Below, one piece after another: positions 1 through 7,818 of a DNA stretch of 38,327 bases (positions are counted from its first letter, which is position 1; every line of letters starts with the position of its first letter). This stretch comes from Phycisphaerae bacterium (GTDB lineage Bacteria; Planctomycetota; Phycisphaerae; UBA1845; UTPLA1). The notes under the pieces were generated by a model. It made no database searches and was not told the origin of the DNA. It saw only the letters and a program-made list of their open reading frames with translations. The translations under genes were made by a program, and so were the position numbers. The stretch spans positions 1-38,327 of the forward strand of contig JAUIHO010000018.1 of NCBI GenBank assembly GCA_030432035.1, in the 5' to 3' direction.

Positions 1-893
1 AACTGGAAGTCGGTCAGGTCCGAAAAGGGATCGTCAAGAATATCGCCGACTTTGGAGCGTTTGTGGACCTTGGTGGAATCGACGGCCTGCTGCACATTAC
101 CGATATGAGCTGGGGCCGCGTCGAAAAGCCCGAAAACGTGGTAAACATCGGCGACGAAGTCGAAGTGAAGGTGATCAAAGTCAATCAGGACAAGGGCAAG
201 ATTTCGCTCAGCCTGAAAGAGATGAAGGTCGATCCGTGGACCAACGCCGCAGAGAAATATCAGGAAGGCTCAACGATCAACGGTCGCGTCGTCCGCTTGG
301 CAAAGTTCGGCGCGTTTGTCGAGCTTGAGCCCGGCCTCGATGGCTTGCTACCGTTGGCCGAAATGAGTTGGACCAAGCAGGTGCGCTCGCCGAAGGAAGT
401 GGTTAACGAAGGCGACGTGATCGAAGCCAAGATCATCAACTGCGACGCCTCGAAGCACCGGATTTCGCTCAGTCTCAAGGCGATGAGCGAAGACCCATGG
501 CTGGTCGTTGCCAACAAGTACCCGGTCGATAGCAAAGTCAAAGGCAAGGTCGTTCGCACGACGGAGTTCGGCGCGTTCGTCAATCTGGAAGATGGCATCG
601 ACGGGCTGATTCACATTTCCGAGCTGTCCGACAAGCACGTCGCCAAGGTCGAAAGCGTGGTGAAGGCAGGCGATGAGGTCGAGGCCCGCGTCGTGAAGCT
701 CGATACCGAGCACAAACGCATCGGGCTCAGCCTGAAGGAACCGCCGCCCGAACCGACGGCGGAAGAGTTGGCCAAGATCGAGCAGGAGCGTGCTGCCGCC
801 GAGAAGCGTCGCAACAAGAAGCGCCGCGGCGGGCTAACGATCGACTGGGGCTCAGGTCTGGGCGATCTCGATCCGAGCAAATTTGCGCAGTAA
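1..893 (+). CDS. rpsA: 30S ribosomal protein S1-like protein (5' partial)
   Basis: This is the 3' part of a multi-S1-domain RNA-binding protein. The reading frame is open from base 3, so the true start lies upstream of the window and 296 residues are visible. Three OB-fold S1 repeats can be read. The first, incomplete, repeat has VRKGIVKNIADFGAFVDLGG followed by DGLLHITDMSW. The second and third repeat the same pattern (GRVVRLAKFGAFVEL, GKVVRTTEFGAFVNL), and all end in an (I/L)SLSLK-type strand. A charged Lys/Arg/Glu-rich linker and a short C-terminal tail (WGSGLGDLDPSKFAQ) follow. By family knowledge S1 binds mRNA on the 30S subunit and helps initiation, especially where Shine-Dalgarno sequences are weak. 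A strong hairpin terminator follows the stop, so this is the end of a transcription unit. A generic S1-domain protein is possible, because the number of N-terminal repeats cannot be seen. Confidence 0.88.
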   Translation, partial: LEVGQVRKGIVKNIADFGAFVDLGGIDGLLHITDMSWGRVEKPENVVNIGDEVEVKVIKVNQDKGKISLSLKEMKVDPWTNAAEKYQEGSTINGRVVRLAKFGAFVELEPGLDGLLPLAEMSWTKQVRSPKEVVNEGDVIEAKIINCDASKHRISLSLKAMSEDPWLVVANKYPVDSKVKGKVVRTTEFGAFVNLEDGIDGLIHISELSDKHVAKVESVVKAGDEVEARVVKLDTEHKRIGLSLKEPPPEPTAEELAKIEQERAAAEKRRNKKRRGGLTIDWGSGLGDLDPSKFAQ

Positions 894-921
894 AGCGCTG
901 GCCGAATAATTCAAACTTCAT

Positions 922-964
922 AAACGCCGTCGGGGTCAATTGATGACACCCGGCGGCGTTTTTC
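922..964 (+). terminator. Rho-independent terminator after the S1 gene
   Basis: An 11-bp stem (ACGCCGTCGGG pairing with CCCGGCGGCGT, one T-G wobble) with a 14-nt loop is followed by a T-rich run (TTTTTC). It lies about 30 bp after the S1 stop codon and points the same way. Confidence 0.85.
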
Positions 965-1103
965 TTTGCGCCCAACAGCGCCGTTTCCGCCCCTGCAAAG
1001 GTGGCGATTTAGCCCATTTGGCAGTACGCTACCCCTTTCTTAAATAGCGTTTTGTCAATGGTTTGCCGCGCTGCAATCGGCGTCGGCCAGAGGGATGGTT
1101 CGT

Positions 1104-1736
1104 ATGTCTGAGATCGAAGTGGCGCGCACGGACGGCACCTGCTCGATCACCGGTCGGAAGTTCGAGCCGGGCGACGAGTTTTATTCGATCGTCGTCGAGA
1201 CCGAGAGCGGCTTCGAGCGGCGCGATATCGCCCCCGACGCCTGGGAAGGCGCGCCCGAATCGGCCGTTTGCCATTTCAAAACGAAGATGCCCAACAAGGA
1301 CGAGCCCAAGAAGACGTTCGTCGATGATTCGCTGCTGGTTGAGTTTTTCAAGCGGCTGGGCAACGCCACCGAAGACGCCAAACTGCGATTCCGCTTTGTC
1401 TTGAGCCTGATTCTGCTCCGAAAGCGGCTGTTAAAATACGAATCGTCCAAGCAAGATGGGGAACGCGAAGTCTGGTCGATGCGTTTACTTAAAGAGAAGA
1501 AGAGCTACCTCGTCGTTAACCCCGGTCTGGGCGAAGATGAGATCACCGAGGTGAGCGTGCAACTCGGTGCCGTGTTGAGCACCGACTTTATCGCGGAAGA
1601 AGAAGCCCATCAGGCGGATGGCGACGAGCAGACGGATGAAGCCGCGGAAGCTGAAACGCCGGATGGTGACGAAGCGGTTGCAGAAACGGCTGAAGACGGC
1701 GAAGCATTGGAAACCACCAGCGAGGAAGCGCGATGA
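1104..1736 (+). CDS. Conserved hypothetical protein with acidic C-terminal tail
   Basis: I do not recognise a named family. The protein of about 210 residues starts with a compact region holding a Cys (DGTCSITGRKFEPGDEFYS) and a second Cys near residue 53 (ESAVCHFKTK). A helical, Leu/Arg-rich middle follows (LSLILLRKRLL). The last ~50 residues are almost entirely Glu/Asp/Ala/Thr, a low-complexity acidic tail. The ATG at 1104 is preferred because AGAGGG at 1089-1094 sits 9 nt upstream; the in-frame ATG at 1095 directly abuts that site and is less likely. The stop overlaps the next start (ATGA at 1733-1736), so it is translationally coupled to the lipoprotein gene. There is no signal peptide, so it is cytoplasmic by inference. 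Similar small cytoplasmic proteins placed before an outer-membrane-type lipoprotein occur in planctomycetes, but the function is unknown. Confidence 0.8.
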   Translation: MSEIEVARTDGTCSITGRKFEPGDEFYSIVVETESGFERRDIAPDAWEGAPESAVCHFKTKMPNKDEPKKTFVDDSLLVEFFKRLGNATEDAKLRFRFVLSLILLRKRLLKYESSKQDGEREVWSMRLLKEKKSYLVVNPGLGEDEITEVSVQLGAVLSTDFIAEEEAHQADGDEQTDEAAEAETPDGDEAVAETAEDGEALETTSEEAR

Positions 1737-2794
1737 AAAACTCTGAAGCATTCAAGCGTCGCGGCTGTTGGTCGATTTTTCTGACGGTGTCTTTGGTCGC
1801 CGCGTGGGCCGGTTGCGACGGTAAGACGAAAGACGTCGTTGACGATACTCCGGCACCCACGCCAGAACGTCCTCGATCCAACGAAGACATCGTCGCCACG
1901 CTGAAAGAGAATACCGCGAAGCTCGATCAGGCGTTGTGGTCGAACAGCGTGCAGGTTGTGGCGCGCATCGTTGACGAAGACAAAAAAGAACACGCGTACA
2001 ACCTTGAAGGTTCGTTGCTCTACAGCCAGCCGCGCAACTTGCTGATCAAGCTGCGCCCCGGCGTGGGTGGCGAAGTGATGCAGATCGGTTCCAACCGCGA
2101 TGAGTTTTGGGCGTGGGTCGAGCCCGAAATCAATCGCATGTGGTGGGGTCGTTACGAACATGCCAACAAGCCCTGCGCGCAACGCGTGTTGGTGCGCCCC
2201 GATGAGTTGGTCGCAGCGCTCGGCATCGGCTTACCGAAGACGGAAGGCACCGACCTGATCGGGCCGATTCGTCGCAGCGGTAAGAATTTCGACATTTTGC
2301 AATACGTCCGGCTAACGGCGGATGGCCTGCCCGAGCCGGTGCAGGAATACTGGATATCGCGCAAAGCGCCCTACTTGGTTGAGTTGGTTGCCTTTTTCGA
2401 TCAGTACGGTCGCAAGGCGATGACGGCGAGCCTGACGGATTATCAGCCTGCCTATGAAGATGGCCCGTTGCTAGCACATAAAGTCTCGGTCTTTTGGCCC
2501 ATCGAAGGTAGTAAGCTCTCTTTGGCAGTGCGACGTTATCGCGGGATCGATTCGACCAAGCTGAAAGACTCGGCCTTTGCACGGCCCATCGAAAGCCCGC
2601 CATTGCCATCGAGTGTGGCGCAAAACATCTTCCGCATCGATGCCGATTGCGATTCGTTGGATGCCGGCTGGAACGACTTCGGCGGCGAGCCGGTCGTGCC
2701 GACGGGTATCGATTCGGAGTTCGATGAGGCCCTTGCACCGCCGACGGATGCGCCGATCACCGCCAATGAACCCACCGAGGCGGAAGACGATTGA
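1733..2794 (+). CDS. LolA-like lipoprotein (putative)
   Basis: A 353-residue predicted lipoprotein. The N-terminus has basic residues (KRR), a hydrophobic segment and a lipobox WAGC at residues 25-28, so Cys28 should be lipidated after export. The mature region has an alternating beta-strand pattern (LEGSLLYSQPRNLLIKLRPG, then IGSNRDEFWAWVEP and INRMWWGRYEH). This resembles the half-barrel of the LolA/LolB superfamily and the many LolA-like lipoproteins of planctomycetes. The C-terminus is Pro/Glu-rich and looks disordered. The start overlaps the previous stop by 4 nt, and its own stop overlaps the TTG start of the RDD protein, so the three genes look like one operon. The fold assignment is inference from the strand pattern. 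What it carries or binds cannot be told. Confidence 0.8.
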   Translation: MKNSEAFKRRGCWSIFLTVSLVAAWAGCDGKTKDVVDDTPAPTPERPRSNEDIVATLKENTAKLDQALWSNSVQVVARIVDEDKKEHAYNLEGSLLYSQPRNLLIKLRPGVGGEVMQIGSNRDEFWAWVEPEINRMWWGRYEHANKPCAQRVLVRPDELVAALGIGLPKTEGTDLIGPIRRSGKNFDILQYVRLTADGLPEPVQEYWISRKAPYLVELVAFFDQYGRKAMTASLTDYQPAYEDGPLLAHKVSVFWPIEGSKLSLAVRRYRGIDSTKLKDSAFARPIESPPLPSSVAQNIFRIDADCDSLDAGWNDFGGEPVVPTGIDSEFDEALAPPTDAPITANEPTEAEDD

Positions 2795-4482
2795 TAGCCC
2801 GCTTGTTCCAACGCCTTATTTGTAAGACGCGTCCTACGCTGTGGGTCGGCGCTCTCGTGCTATGCGCATGCGTCGCTCAAACGCGCGGCGATGAGTGGCG
2901 CGCCGAGCGCACCTTCGTCGCTGCCAATGCAACGCACGTGTTCGTCATCGGTGCATCGCAACCGCAGAACAACGCGTTGCCAGAGGTACGCTTCTGGGTC
3001 GTTGAAACCGACAAGGCGATGACGGGCACCATGCCCGAGTCTACTTATCGCCTTGAGCCCGTGCTCGGTGAAGTCGGCTTTGCCTTGGCCGACGCCGAAG
3101 TGTTACGCCTGCTGTATTCCGATTTATCGCTGTTTCGCTATCACTTGGAGAACGGTTCGGCGACCGACGCGTTATTCGCGCAACAATCCGACTTGCCGCC
3201 GTTGGCTGTGGCAGGCGATCGTGCGGCGCGTATCTGTTGGTTCCTCGTTGAGACGGATGGTTTGTTGGACCCGTCATCTACAACGCAACCCACGACCAGC
3301 GCCCCTACGGACAGCGATCGACCAAAGTCGCGGCTGAGCCTGCTCCAACTAAAGGACGGATTCTGGCGACGGCTTGCCGTGCCTGATGCATTAACCAAAG
3401 ACGGCAAGTCCTACACGCTGGCCGCGCGCGACCGTGGCGTCGCCCTGATCGTCGGCGGGAACCAATCACCGTTGCGATTTGCAACCTATGGTGACGATGC
3501 ATGGTCAGCCGTTGATACCGTGCCCAACAGCGCCAAGGCCAACTCGCTTTGTGCGGGTTTCGACAAGGCGCAACGATTGGTCGTCGCATTAGCCAATGCC
3601 GACAATCCAGACGCACCATCGCAGTACGAACGCATTCGCATCGCCCAACAATCGGCGGACGGTTGGAACACCACTTCTCCCATGCGCGACGGCAGCGAGT
3701 TACTCAAACTCGCCGACAACAGCAGCAGTTACGCGTTGGTGAACGATCGACTCGCAATCGCACGCGTGCGCGATGACAGGCGTATCGATTTCGTGATGGC
3801 GCCGCTCACGGATGACGCCGTTGCGCGATTCGCGCCGCTTTCAAACGAACAAGAGCAAAAGATCGGTGACGAAGCCACGACGGGCGAGTTTTTGCGAACG
3901 CTGATCGCTTTGGGCATTTTGACGGTCGTTTGGTCGTCGCGCCGCAATGAGATTCTGCGTCGGGCCAATCTGCCAGCCGGGTTTATGCCCGCACCGATTT
4001 GGAAGCGCGGCGTGGGTGCTTTGATCGACCTGGCGATTCCGTTCGCCGCGTGGTTCTTGTTGCTCAAATGGCAGGATCCGAAGCTGTTCTTAGAGTTGTT
4101 CAACGAACCTTCGGGCGACCCGGAAATGAACGAACGGTTTGAATCCTGGTGGATCGCATTGGTTGTGTTGTATGGCTTGAACTGCTTCGTATGGGAAGCG
4201 CTCGGCCATGCGTCGATGGGCAAACGGGTGTTGAACTGCCGCATTCTTAGCGTGGACGGCTCCGCCGCGACGGGTCGCCAACTGTTGGTCCGCAATCTGG
4301 TACGCGTGTTGGTTTTGTCGCTGCAAACGCCCGGCATCGTCGCGACGGTCATGATGATGATGCTGTTCACGCGTAACAATCAACGCATCGGCGACTTGGC
4401 AGCGAACACGGTTGTGGTACACCCGATACCGAAGTGGATGGAAGAAATGGACCTCTATCCTCCCGATCAGGACGATGATTAG
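2791..4482 (+). CDS. RDD-family membrane protein with large N-terminal exported-type domain
   Basis: A 563-residue protein. The start codon is TTG at 2791, overlapping the preceding TGA, because no ATG lies near the signal-like segment (TLWVGALVLCACVAQTRG). Residues ~30-360 form a beta-rich region with repeated W/F-containing strands, possibly a beta-propeller-like sensor, but no named motif is visible. From about residue 400 an RDD domain can be read: IWKRGVGALIDLAIPFAAWF (R and D of the first helix), a central hydrophobic pair of helices, GHASMGKRVLNCRI, and NQRIGDLAANTVVV near the end. RDD proteins are small integral membrane proteins often linked to transport of Na+ or compatible solutes; for most members the substrate is unknown. 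Fusion of a large N-terminal part to a C-terminal RDD is less usual than the stand-alone form. It sits in the operon between the LolA-like lipoprotein and obg. Confidence 0.82.
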   Translation: MIARLFQRLICKTRPTLWVGALVLCACVAQTRGDEWRAERTFVAANATHVFVIGASQPQNNALPEVRFWVVETDKAMTGTMPESTYRLEPVLGEVGFALADAEVLRLLYSDLSLFRYHLENGSATDALFAQQSDLPPLAVAGDRAARICWFLVETDGLLDPSSTTQPTTSAPTDSDRPKSRLSLLQLKDGFWRRLAVPDALTKDGKSYTLAARDRGVALIVGGNQSPLRFATYGDDAWSAVDTVPNSAKANSLCAGFDKAQRLVVALANADNPDAPSQYERIRIAQQSADGWNTTSPMRDGSELLKLADNSSSYALVNDRLAIARVRDDRRIDFVMAPLTDDAVARFAPLSNEQEQKIGDEATTGEFLRTLIALGILTVVWSSRRNEILRRANLPAGFMPAPIWKRGVGALIDLAIPFAAWFLLLKWQDPKLFLELFNEPSGDPEMNERFESWWIALVVLYGLNCFVWEALGHASMGKRVLNCRILSVDGSAATGRQLLVRNLVRVLVLSLQTPGIVATVMMMMLFTRNNQRIGDLAANTVVVHPIPKWMEEMDLYPPDQDDD

Positions 4483-4512
4483 CGCATTCAACGTGCTCCG
4501 AGGTTCAACCCA

Positions 4513-5541
4513 GTGAAATTTATCGACGAAGCGGAAATCTGTGTGCGTTCGGGCAAAGGCGGCGATGGTTGCGTCAGCTTTCGGCGCGAGAAGTACGTCC
4601 CCAAGGGCGGCCCCGACGGCGGTGACGGCGGCGACGGCGGCAGTGTCTATCTCGAAGCCGATCCGCAAATGTCGACACTTGTCGATTTCACTGGCCACCA
4701 TCACTGGACGGCCGAAAACGGTCGCCCCGGCATGGGCGCGAACTGCAGCGGCAAGAAGGGCCAAGACGAATTCGTAAAGGTGCCGACGGGCACGCTCGTA
4801 TTCGACCGCGATAATGGTTTGCTACTGCGCGACCTATCGATCGATGGCGACCGCGTATGCGTGGCGCGCGGCGGCATCGGCGGCAAGGGTAATGCCCGCT
4901 TTGCGACCAGCACGCATCAGGCACCGCGCGAGTTCGAGCCGGGCACGCCCGGTGAAGAGCGTTGGCTGCGTCTCGAACTCAAACTCATCGCTGATGTCGG
5001 CGTCGTCGGCCTGCCCAACGCCGGTAAGAGCACGCTGCTCTCGCGCGTGAGCAAGGCCAAGCCCAAGATTGCGGACTACCCTTTCACCACGCTCGTGCCC
5101 AATCTCGGCATCGTTAGCCTATCGGGCTTTCGCCGTTTCGTGATGGCCGACGTGCCCGGCTTGGTCGAAGGTGCCCACGACGGCATTGGGCTAGGCGATC
5201 AGTTCCTGCGCCATATCGAACGCACGCGCGTTATCGTGCACCTGATCGATCTTTTCCCGCTTGAGGGTAACCCCACGCCTGCCGAAGCCTACCGCACGAT
5301 TCGCAATGAGCTTGAATCGTATAGCCCGACGTTGGCGTCCAAGCCTGAGTTGGTGGTGGCCAATAAGCTCGACCTTGCCGGTAAGACCGACCCGCCCGAG
5401 CTTGCCGAATTGGCGGCTGAGCTGGATTGCGAGGTGTTGGGCATCTCAGGCGTTAGCGGTCGCGGCCTCGATCCGCTCACCAATCGCATCTGGGATTTGC
5501 TCGAAGCCAATCGCGAAGGCGACGACACACCGTCCCGATAA
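4513..5541 (+). CDS. obgE: GTPase Obg/CgtA
   Basis: A 342-residue GTPase with the normal two core domains. The Gly-rich Obg fold covers residues ~1-155 (GKGGDGCVSFRREKYVPKGG, then PDGGDGGDGGSVY). The G domain follows with G1 GLPNAGKST at 166-174, the switch region DYPFTTL, G3 DVPG at 213-216, G4 NKLD at 284-287 and a G5-like SGVSG. The variable C-terminal OCT domain is absent, as in many bacteria. The start is GTG at 4513, with GAGG about 9 nt upstream, and it gives the canonical N-terminus MKFIDEAEI. By family knowledge Obg is essential, binds the 50S subunit, acts in late ribosome assembly and links to (p)ppGpp. It is the last gene of the packed group beginning at 1104. It is not beside rplU-rpmA, its common partners elsewhere. 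Confidence 0.97.
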   Translation: MKFIDEAEICVRSGKGGDGCVSFRREKYVPKGGPDGGDGGDGGSVYLEADPQMSTLVDFTGHHHWTAENGRPGMGANCSGKKGQDEFVKVPTGTLVFDRDNGLLLRDLSIDGDRVCVARGGIGGKGNARFATSTHQAPREFEPGTPGEERWLRLELKLIADVGVVGLPNAGKSTLLSRVSKAKPKIADYPFTTLVPNLGIVSLSGFRRFVMADVPGLVEGAHDGIGLGDQFLRHIERTRVIVHLIDLFPLEGNPTPAEAYRTIRNELESYSPTLASKPELVVANKLDLAGKTDPPELAELAAELDCEVLGISGVSGRGLDPLTNRIWDLLEANREGDDTPSR

Positions 5542-5877
5542 CATAAACGTCCGAGTTAGCGGATTGTCTAAATTACGCCACGCCCACGCCCTTGCGTGTC
5601 TCGCGAAGGCCACAGCCGTGTTGCGCCGCGCCGACACAACATTTTTTCCGAATAATCGCGACAACCGCTAACTTGCCTGCATAGGATGTGTCATACCGCT
5701 TGACGTGCCGTATTTACCGGCCCGTTCCAGCCCCGCCGGGCGCCTCGCACACACTGGCACGGCAGCTGCTCCCTCATATTTGCAACCGATCGCCTCGTTG
5801 GCAATCGGCAACGATTAACCGCACAACGGTCGCGTTGCGCCGTTCGTCTATCCACAGGATCAGGGGAGAGTAAGATT
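5542..5877. other. Intergenic region upstream of the PEP-CTERM gene
   Basis: About 336 bp without a supported gene. No clear terminator for obg is seen; there is a T-run at 5642-5647 but no strong stem. The last 20 bp hold a good ribosome binding site for the next gene (AGGGGAG at 5862-5868). A short open frame at 5688-5873 has no Shine-Dalgarno site and an unlikely composition. A promoter for the secreted protein is expected here, but no convincing -35/-10 pair stands out. Confidence 0.5.
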
Positions 5878-6726
5878 ATGTTTCGACAACTGTCTAAATT
5901 AGGATGGTCCGCCGTCGCAGCCTTGGCCATGGCCGCTTTCGCAAGCACCGCACACGCTCAGGTTGGCAACCCGACCGGCAGCTTCGAAATCACCGTCACG
6001 CAGGGCGGGAATCAAATCGCCAAAGATACCGTCACGATCGGCCCCGGCGGCGACCTGAGCGACCTGTCGCCGATCTTCGTCGACGGTACGCGCGAAAGCC
6101 ATACGCAAATCGGCACCACAACCGGCGGTTCGCCGATCATTCTGAAAGTCGTTTCCGATGGCGGTGCGCTGGAAGATTTCCGCCTGACGCACTGGTACAT
6201 CGACGTACCGTTGACCACCAACTTGATCGACCTACCCGGACCGGACTCGCTGTTCGACCCGAACGGTGGCCCGATCGATGTCGAAATCTCGAGCTTCGAG
6301 TTCGACAACGGTGCAGCCGTGATGCCGTTGGTGCTGAATTCGCCGAACTTCTACACGTCGTTCACCCGCGACATCAGTGGACACTTCTACGAAACGACCG
6401 GCAGCAATAGCTACAACCAATTCGGCAACGGCTTTATCGACATTCAGGTGCCGGGTTCGCTGTATCTTGATGGCGACACCAGCGCTTACAACTTCGACAT
6501 GCTTGCCAGCGGCACCTCGGCCTCGTGGCGGTGGAGCAACATCCTGAATCCGGGTGTTGCCACCATGGTCAACGACGGTTCCGGTAACACAGTAGCCCCT
6601 CTGACGCCGGGTTACGTCTTCGAGTTAGGTGCGGCCGTCGCGTTCGTCGCGATTCCCGAACCGGCCACCGCCGGCTTGCTGATGCTGGGTGGTGCCACGC
6701 TGTTGGCACGCCGCCGCCGCAAGTAA
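5878..6726 (+). CDS. PEP-CTERM sorting-domain secreted protein
   Basis: A 282-residue exported protein. The signal peptide is residues ~1-27 (basic start, hydrophobic core, AHA cleavage-type end before Q). The mature domain is Gly/Asp/Ser/Thr-rich with beta-strand character and few charged clusters. The C-terminus carries a full PEP-CTERM sorting signal: PEPAT, a hydrophobic segment (AGLLMLGGATLLA) and a tail RRRRK. By family knowledge this is recognised by an exosortase (EpsH/XrtX type) and removed during surface anchoring or release. No exosortase lies in this window. The start is ATG 5878 with AGGGGAG 9 nt upstream. It is a monocistronic unit, with a strong terminator at 6810-6843. The biological role of the mature domain is unknown; structural or surface functions are usual guesses. 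Confidence 0.9.
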   Translation: MFRQLSKLGWSAVAALAMAAFASTAHAQVGNPTGSFEITVTQGGNQIAKDTVTIGPGGDLSDLSPIFVDGTRESHTQIGTTTGGSPIILKVVSDGGALEDFRLTHWYIDVPLTTNLIDLPGPDSLFDPNGGPIDVEISSFEFDNGAAVMPLVLNSPNFYTSFTRDISGHFYETTGSNSYNQFGNGFIDIQVPGSLYLDGDTSAYNFDMLASGTSASWRWSNILNPGVATMVNDGSGNTVAPLTPGYVFELGAAVAFVAIPEPATAGLLMLGGATLLARRRRK

Positions 6727-6775
6727 ACACGCATGCTTCGCGACCTTGCTCGGGTCGCTGCCACAAATGGGATAC

Positions 6776-6799
6776 GAAACTCCTAAGGTGGAGTTTCTC
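6776..6799 (+). other. Hairpin in the 3' UTR of the PEP-CTERM gene
   Basis: Perfect 8-bp inverted repeat GAAACTCC / GGAGTTTC with a 6-nt loop, about 50 bp after the stop codon and just before the terminator. A third short stem (GCGACC/GGTCGC) lies still nearer the stop. The stems may protect the 3' end of the mRNA; this is inference. Confidence 0.5.
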
Positions 6800-6809
6800 T
6801 CTGGGGGGG

Positions 6810-6843
6810 AACGCCCGTCGATGCAAATCGACGGGCGTTTTCT
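6810..6843 (+). terminator. Rho-independent terminator after the PEP-CTERM gene
   Basis: Perfect 13-bp stem AACGCCCGTCGAT / ATCGACGGGCGTT with a 4-nt loop (GCAA), followed by TTTTC. It is one of the strongest hairpins in the window. Confidence 0.92.
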
Positions 6844-6956
6844 ATTTGGGGGTTGAGTACGACGCATATTTTTATGAGTTGAACCTGCCGGGCTTTGAAC
6901 GTTTAAGGTTCGCAACTTGAGAAACAGACCGAGTTGCGGGACGTTACGGTTGGCTG

Positions 6957-6997
6957 AAACCCTCACCCCGGCCCTCTCCCTGCGAGGGAGAGGGAGT
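6957..6997 (+). repeat. CCCTCACCCC-type palindromic intergenic repeat, copy 1
   Basis: A 41-bp element beginning AAACCCTCACCCC and ending AGGGAGAGGGAGT. It contains an internal hairpin formed by CCCTCTCCCT and AGGGAGAGGG. The reverse complement at 36230-36270 matches at 39 of 41 positions. This kind of CCCTCACCCC...CCCTCTCCC element is widespread as a short intergenic repeat in bacterial genomes. Its function is unknown. Confidence 0.85.
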
Positions 6998-7034
6998 AGA
7001 CTTTCGATGTTTCCGAACGTTCCATCCACCCCGG

Positions 7035-7071
7035 GTGTCCCATCCTTCGCGTCAGCGAAGGGTGGGGAATC
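7035..7071 (+). repeat. CCCATCCTTCGCG palindromic repeat, copy 1
   Basis: A 37-bp imperfect palindrome: the arm CCCATCCTTCGC pairs with GCGAAGGGTGGG. The reverse complement at 27091-27127 matches at 34 of 37 positions. It is a REP-like intergenic element lying just upstream of rdgB. Confidence 0.8.
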
Positions 7072-7122
7072 GCTCGGTGCGTGTGCTTGCCGCGCATGAA
7101 AATCGCCCTACCCTTTGCGAGC

Positions 7123-7776
7123 ATGAGCGACCGAACCATCGACATCCTGATTGCCACCAATAATCCGGGCAAAGCCCGCGAGATCGCCGCCGTACTGTCG
7201 GAAGTGCCCGACGCCGAAAAGCACATTCGCTGGCACACGCTGGCCGATCTCGATCAGCCGATTGACGAGCCCGTCGAAGATCAGGACACGTTCGCCGGCA
7301 ATTCGCAGTTGAAGGCAACCTATTACTCGAAGCACAGCAGCATGATCACGCTGGCCGATGACTCGGGGCTCGAAGTCGACGCGCTTAACGGCGCGCCGGG
7401 CGTGCAATCGGCTTACTACGCCGAGTTACCGGGCAAACCGAGCCGCGCCGAGCGCGACGCCGCCAATAACAAAAAGATGATCGCCGCATTGCAAGGCGTA
7501 CCCGACGAACAACGCAGTGCCCGCTTCCGCTGTATTCTCACACTCGCGAACGGTGACGACGTGCTCGCCCAAACCACCGGCACGATCGAAGGGCGCATCA
7601 TCGACGAACCGCGCGGCGCCGGTGGCTTCGGCTACGACCCGCATTTTCTCGTGCCCGAGTTAAATAAGACGACGGCCGAGTTAGAACCCGCGCACAAGAA
7701 TCGCATTAGCCATCGCGGCAATGCGCTGCGCGCGTTGAGGCAGGAGTTACCGAAGGTATTGGCGAGGTTGGGATAA
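7123..7776 (+). CDS. rdgB: XTP/dITP diphosphatase (RdgB/HAM1 family)
   Basis: A 217-residue nucleotide-pool sanitising enzyme that hydrolyses non-canonical purine triphosphates (dITP, XTP) to the monophosphate and pyrophosphate, keeping them out of DNA and RNA. The N-terminal signature ATNNPGKAREI (residues ~11-21) is the substrate-binding (S/T)xNxxK motif. LADDSGLEVDALNGAPGV is the metal and active-site region; GAGGFGYDPHF and the terminal SHRGNALRAL complete the family pattern. Upstream in-frame starts exist at 7096 (ATG) and 7081 (GTG). The ATG at 7123 is chosen because it gives the usual short lead before the strand ILIATNNPGK and the normal family length of about 200. No strong Shine-Dalgarno site supports any of the three. 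It stands alone on the plus strand, convergent with the next gene. Confidence 0.95.
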   Translation: MSDRTIDILIATNNPGKAREIAAVLSEVPDAEKHIRWHTLADLDQPIDEPVEDQDTFAGNSQLKATYYSKHSSMITLADDSGLEVDALNGAPGVQSAYYAELPGKPSRAERDAANNKKMIAALQGVPDEQRSARFRCILTLANGDDVLAQTTGTIEGRIIDEPRGAGGFGYDPHFLVPELNKTTAELEPAHKNRISHRGNALRALRQELPKVLARLG

Positions 7777-7818
7777 AGGACTATCGCGATTTGAAGAGTC
7801 GAAACGAAACGCTCGTCA

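Larger units (their letters stand above)
6844..7122. other. Repeat-bearing intergenic region before rdgB
   Basis: About 280 bp with two separate palindromic elements (6957-6997 and 7035-7071), both of which recur in inverted orientation elsewhere in the window. No supported gene is present. The region would also have to hold the rdgB promoter, which I could not place. Confidence 0.6.

Noticed and set aside
5688..5873. Short open frame before the PEP-CTERM gene
   Set aside because: No ribosome binding site, and an Arg/Pro-rich composition without any recognisable feature.
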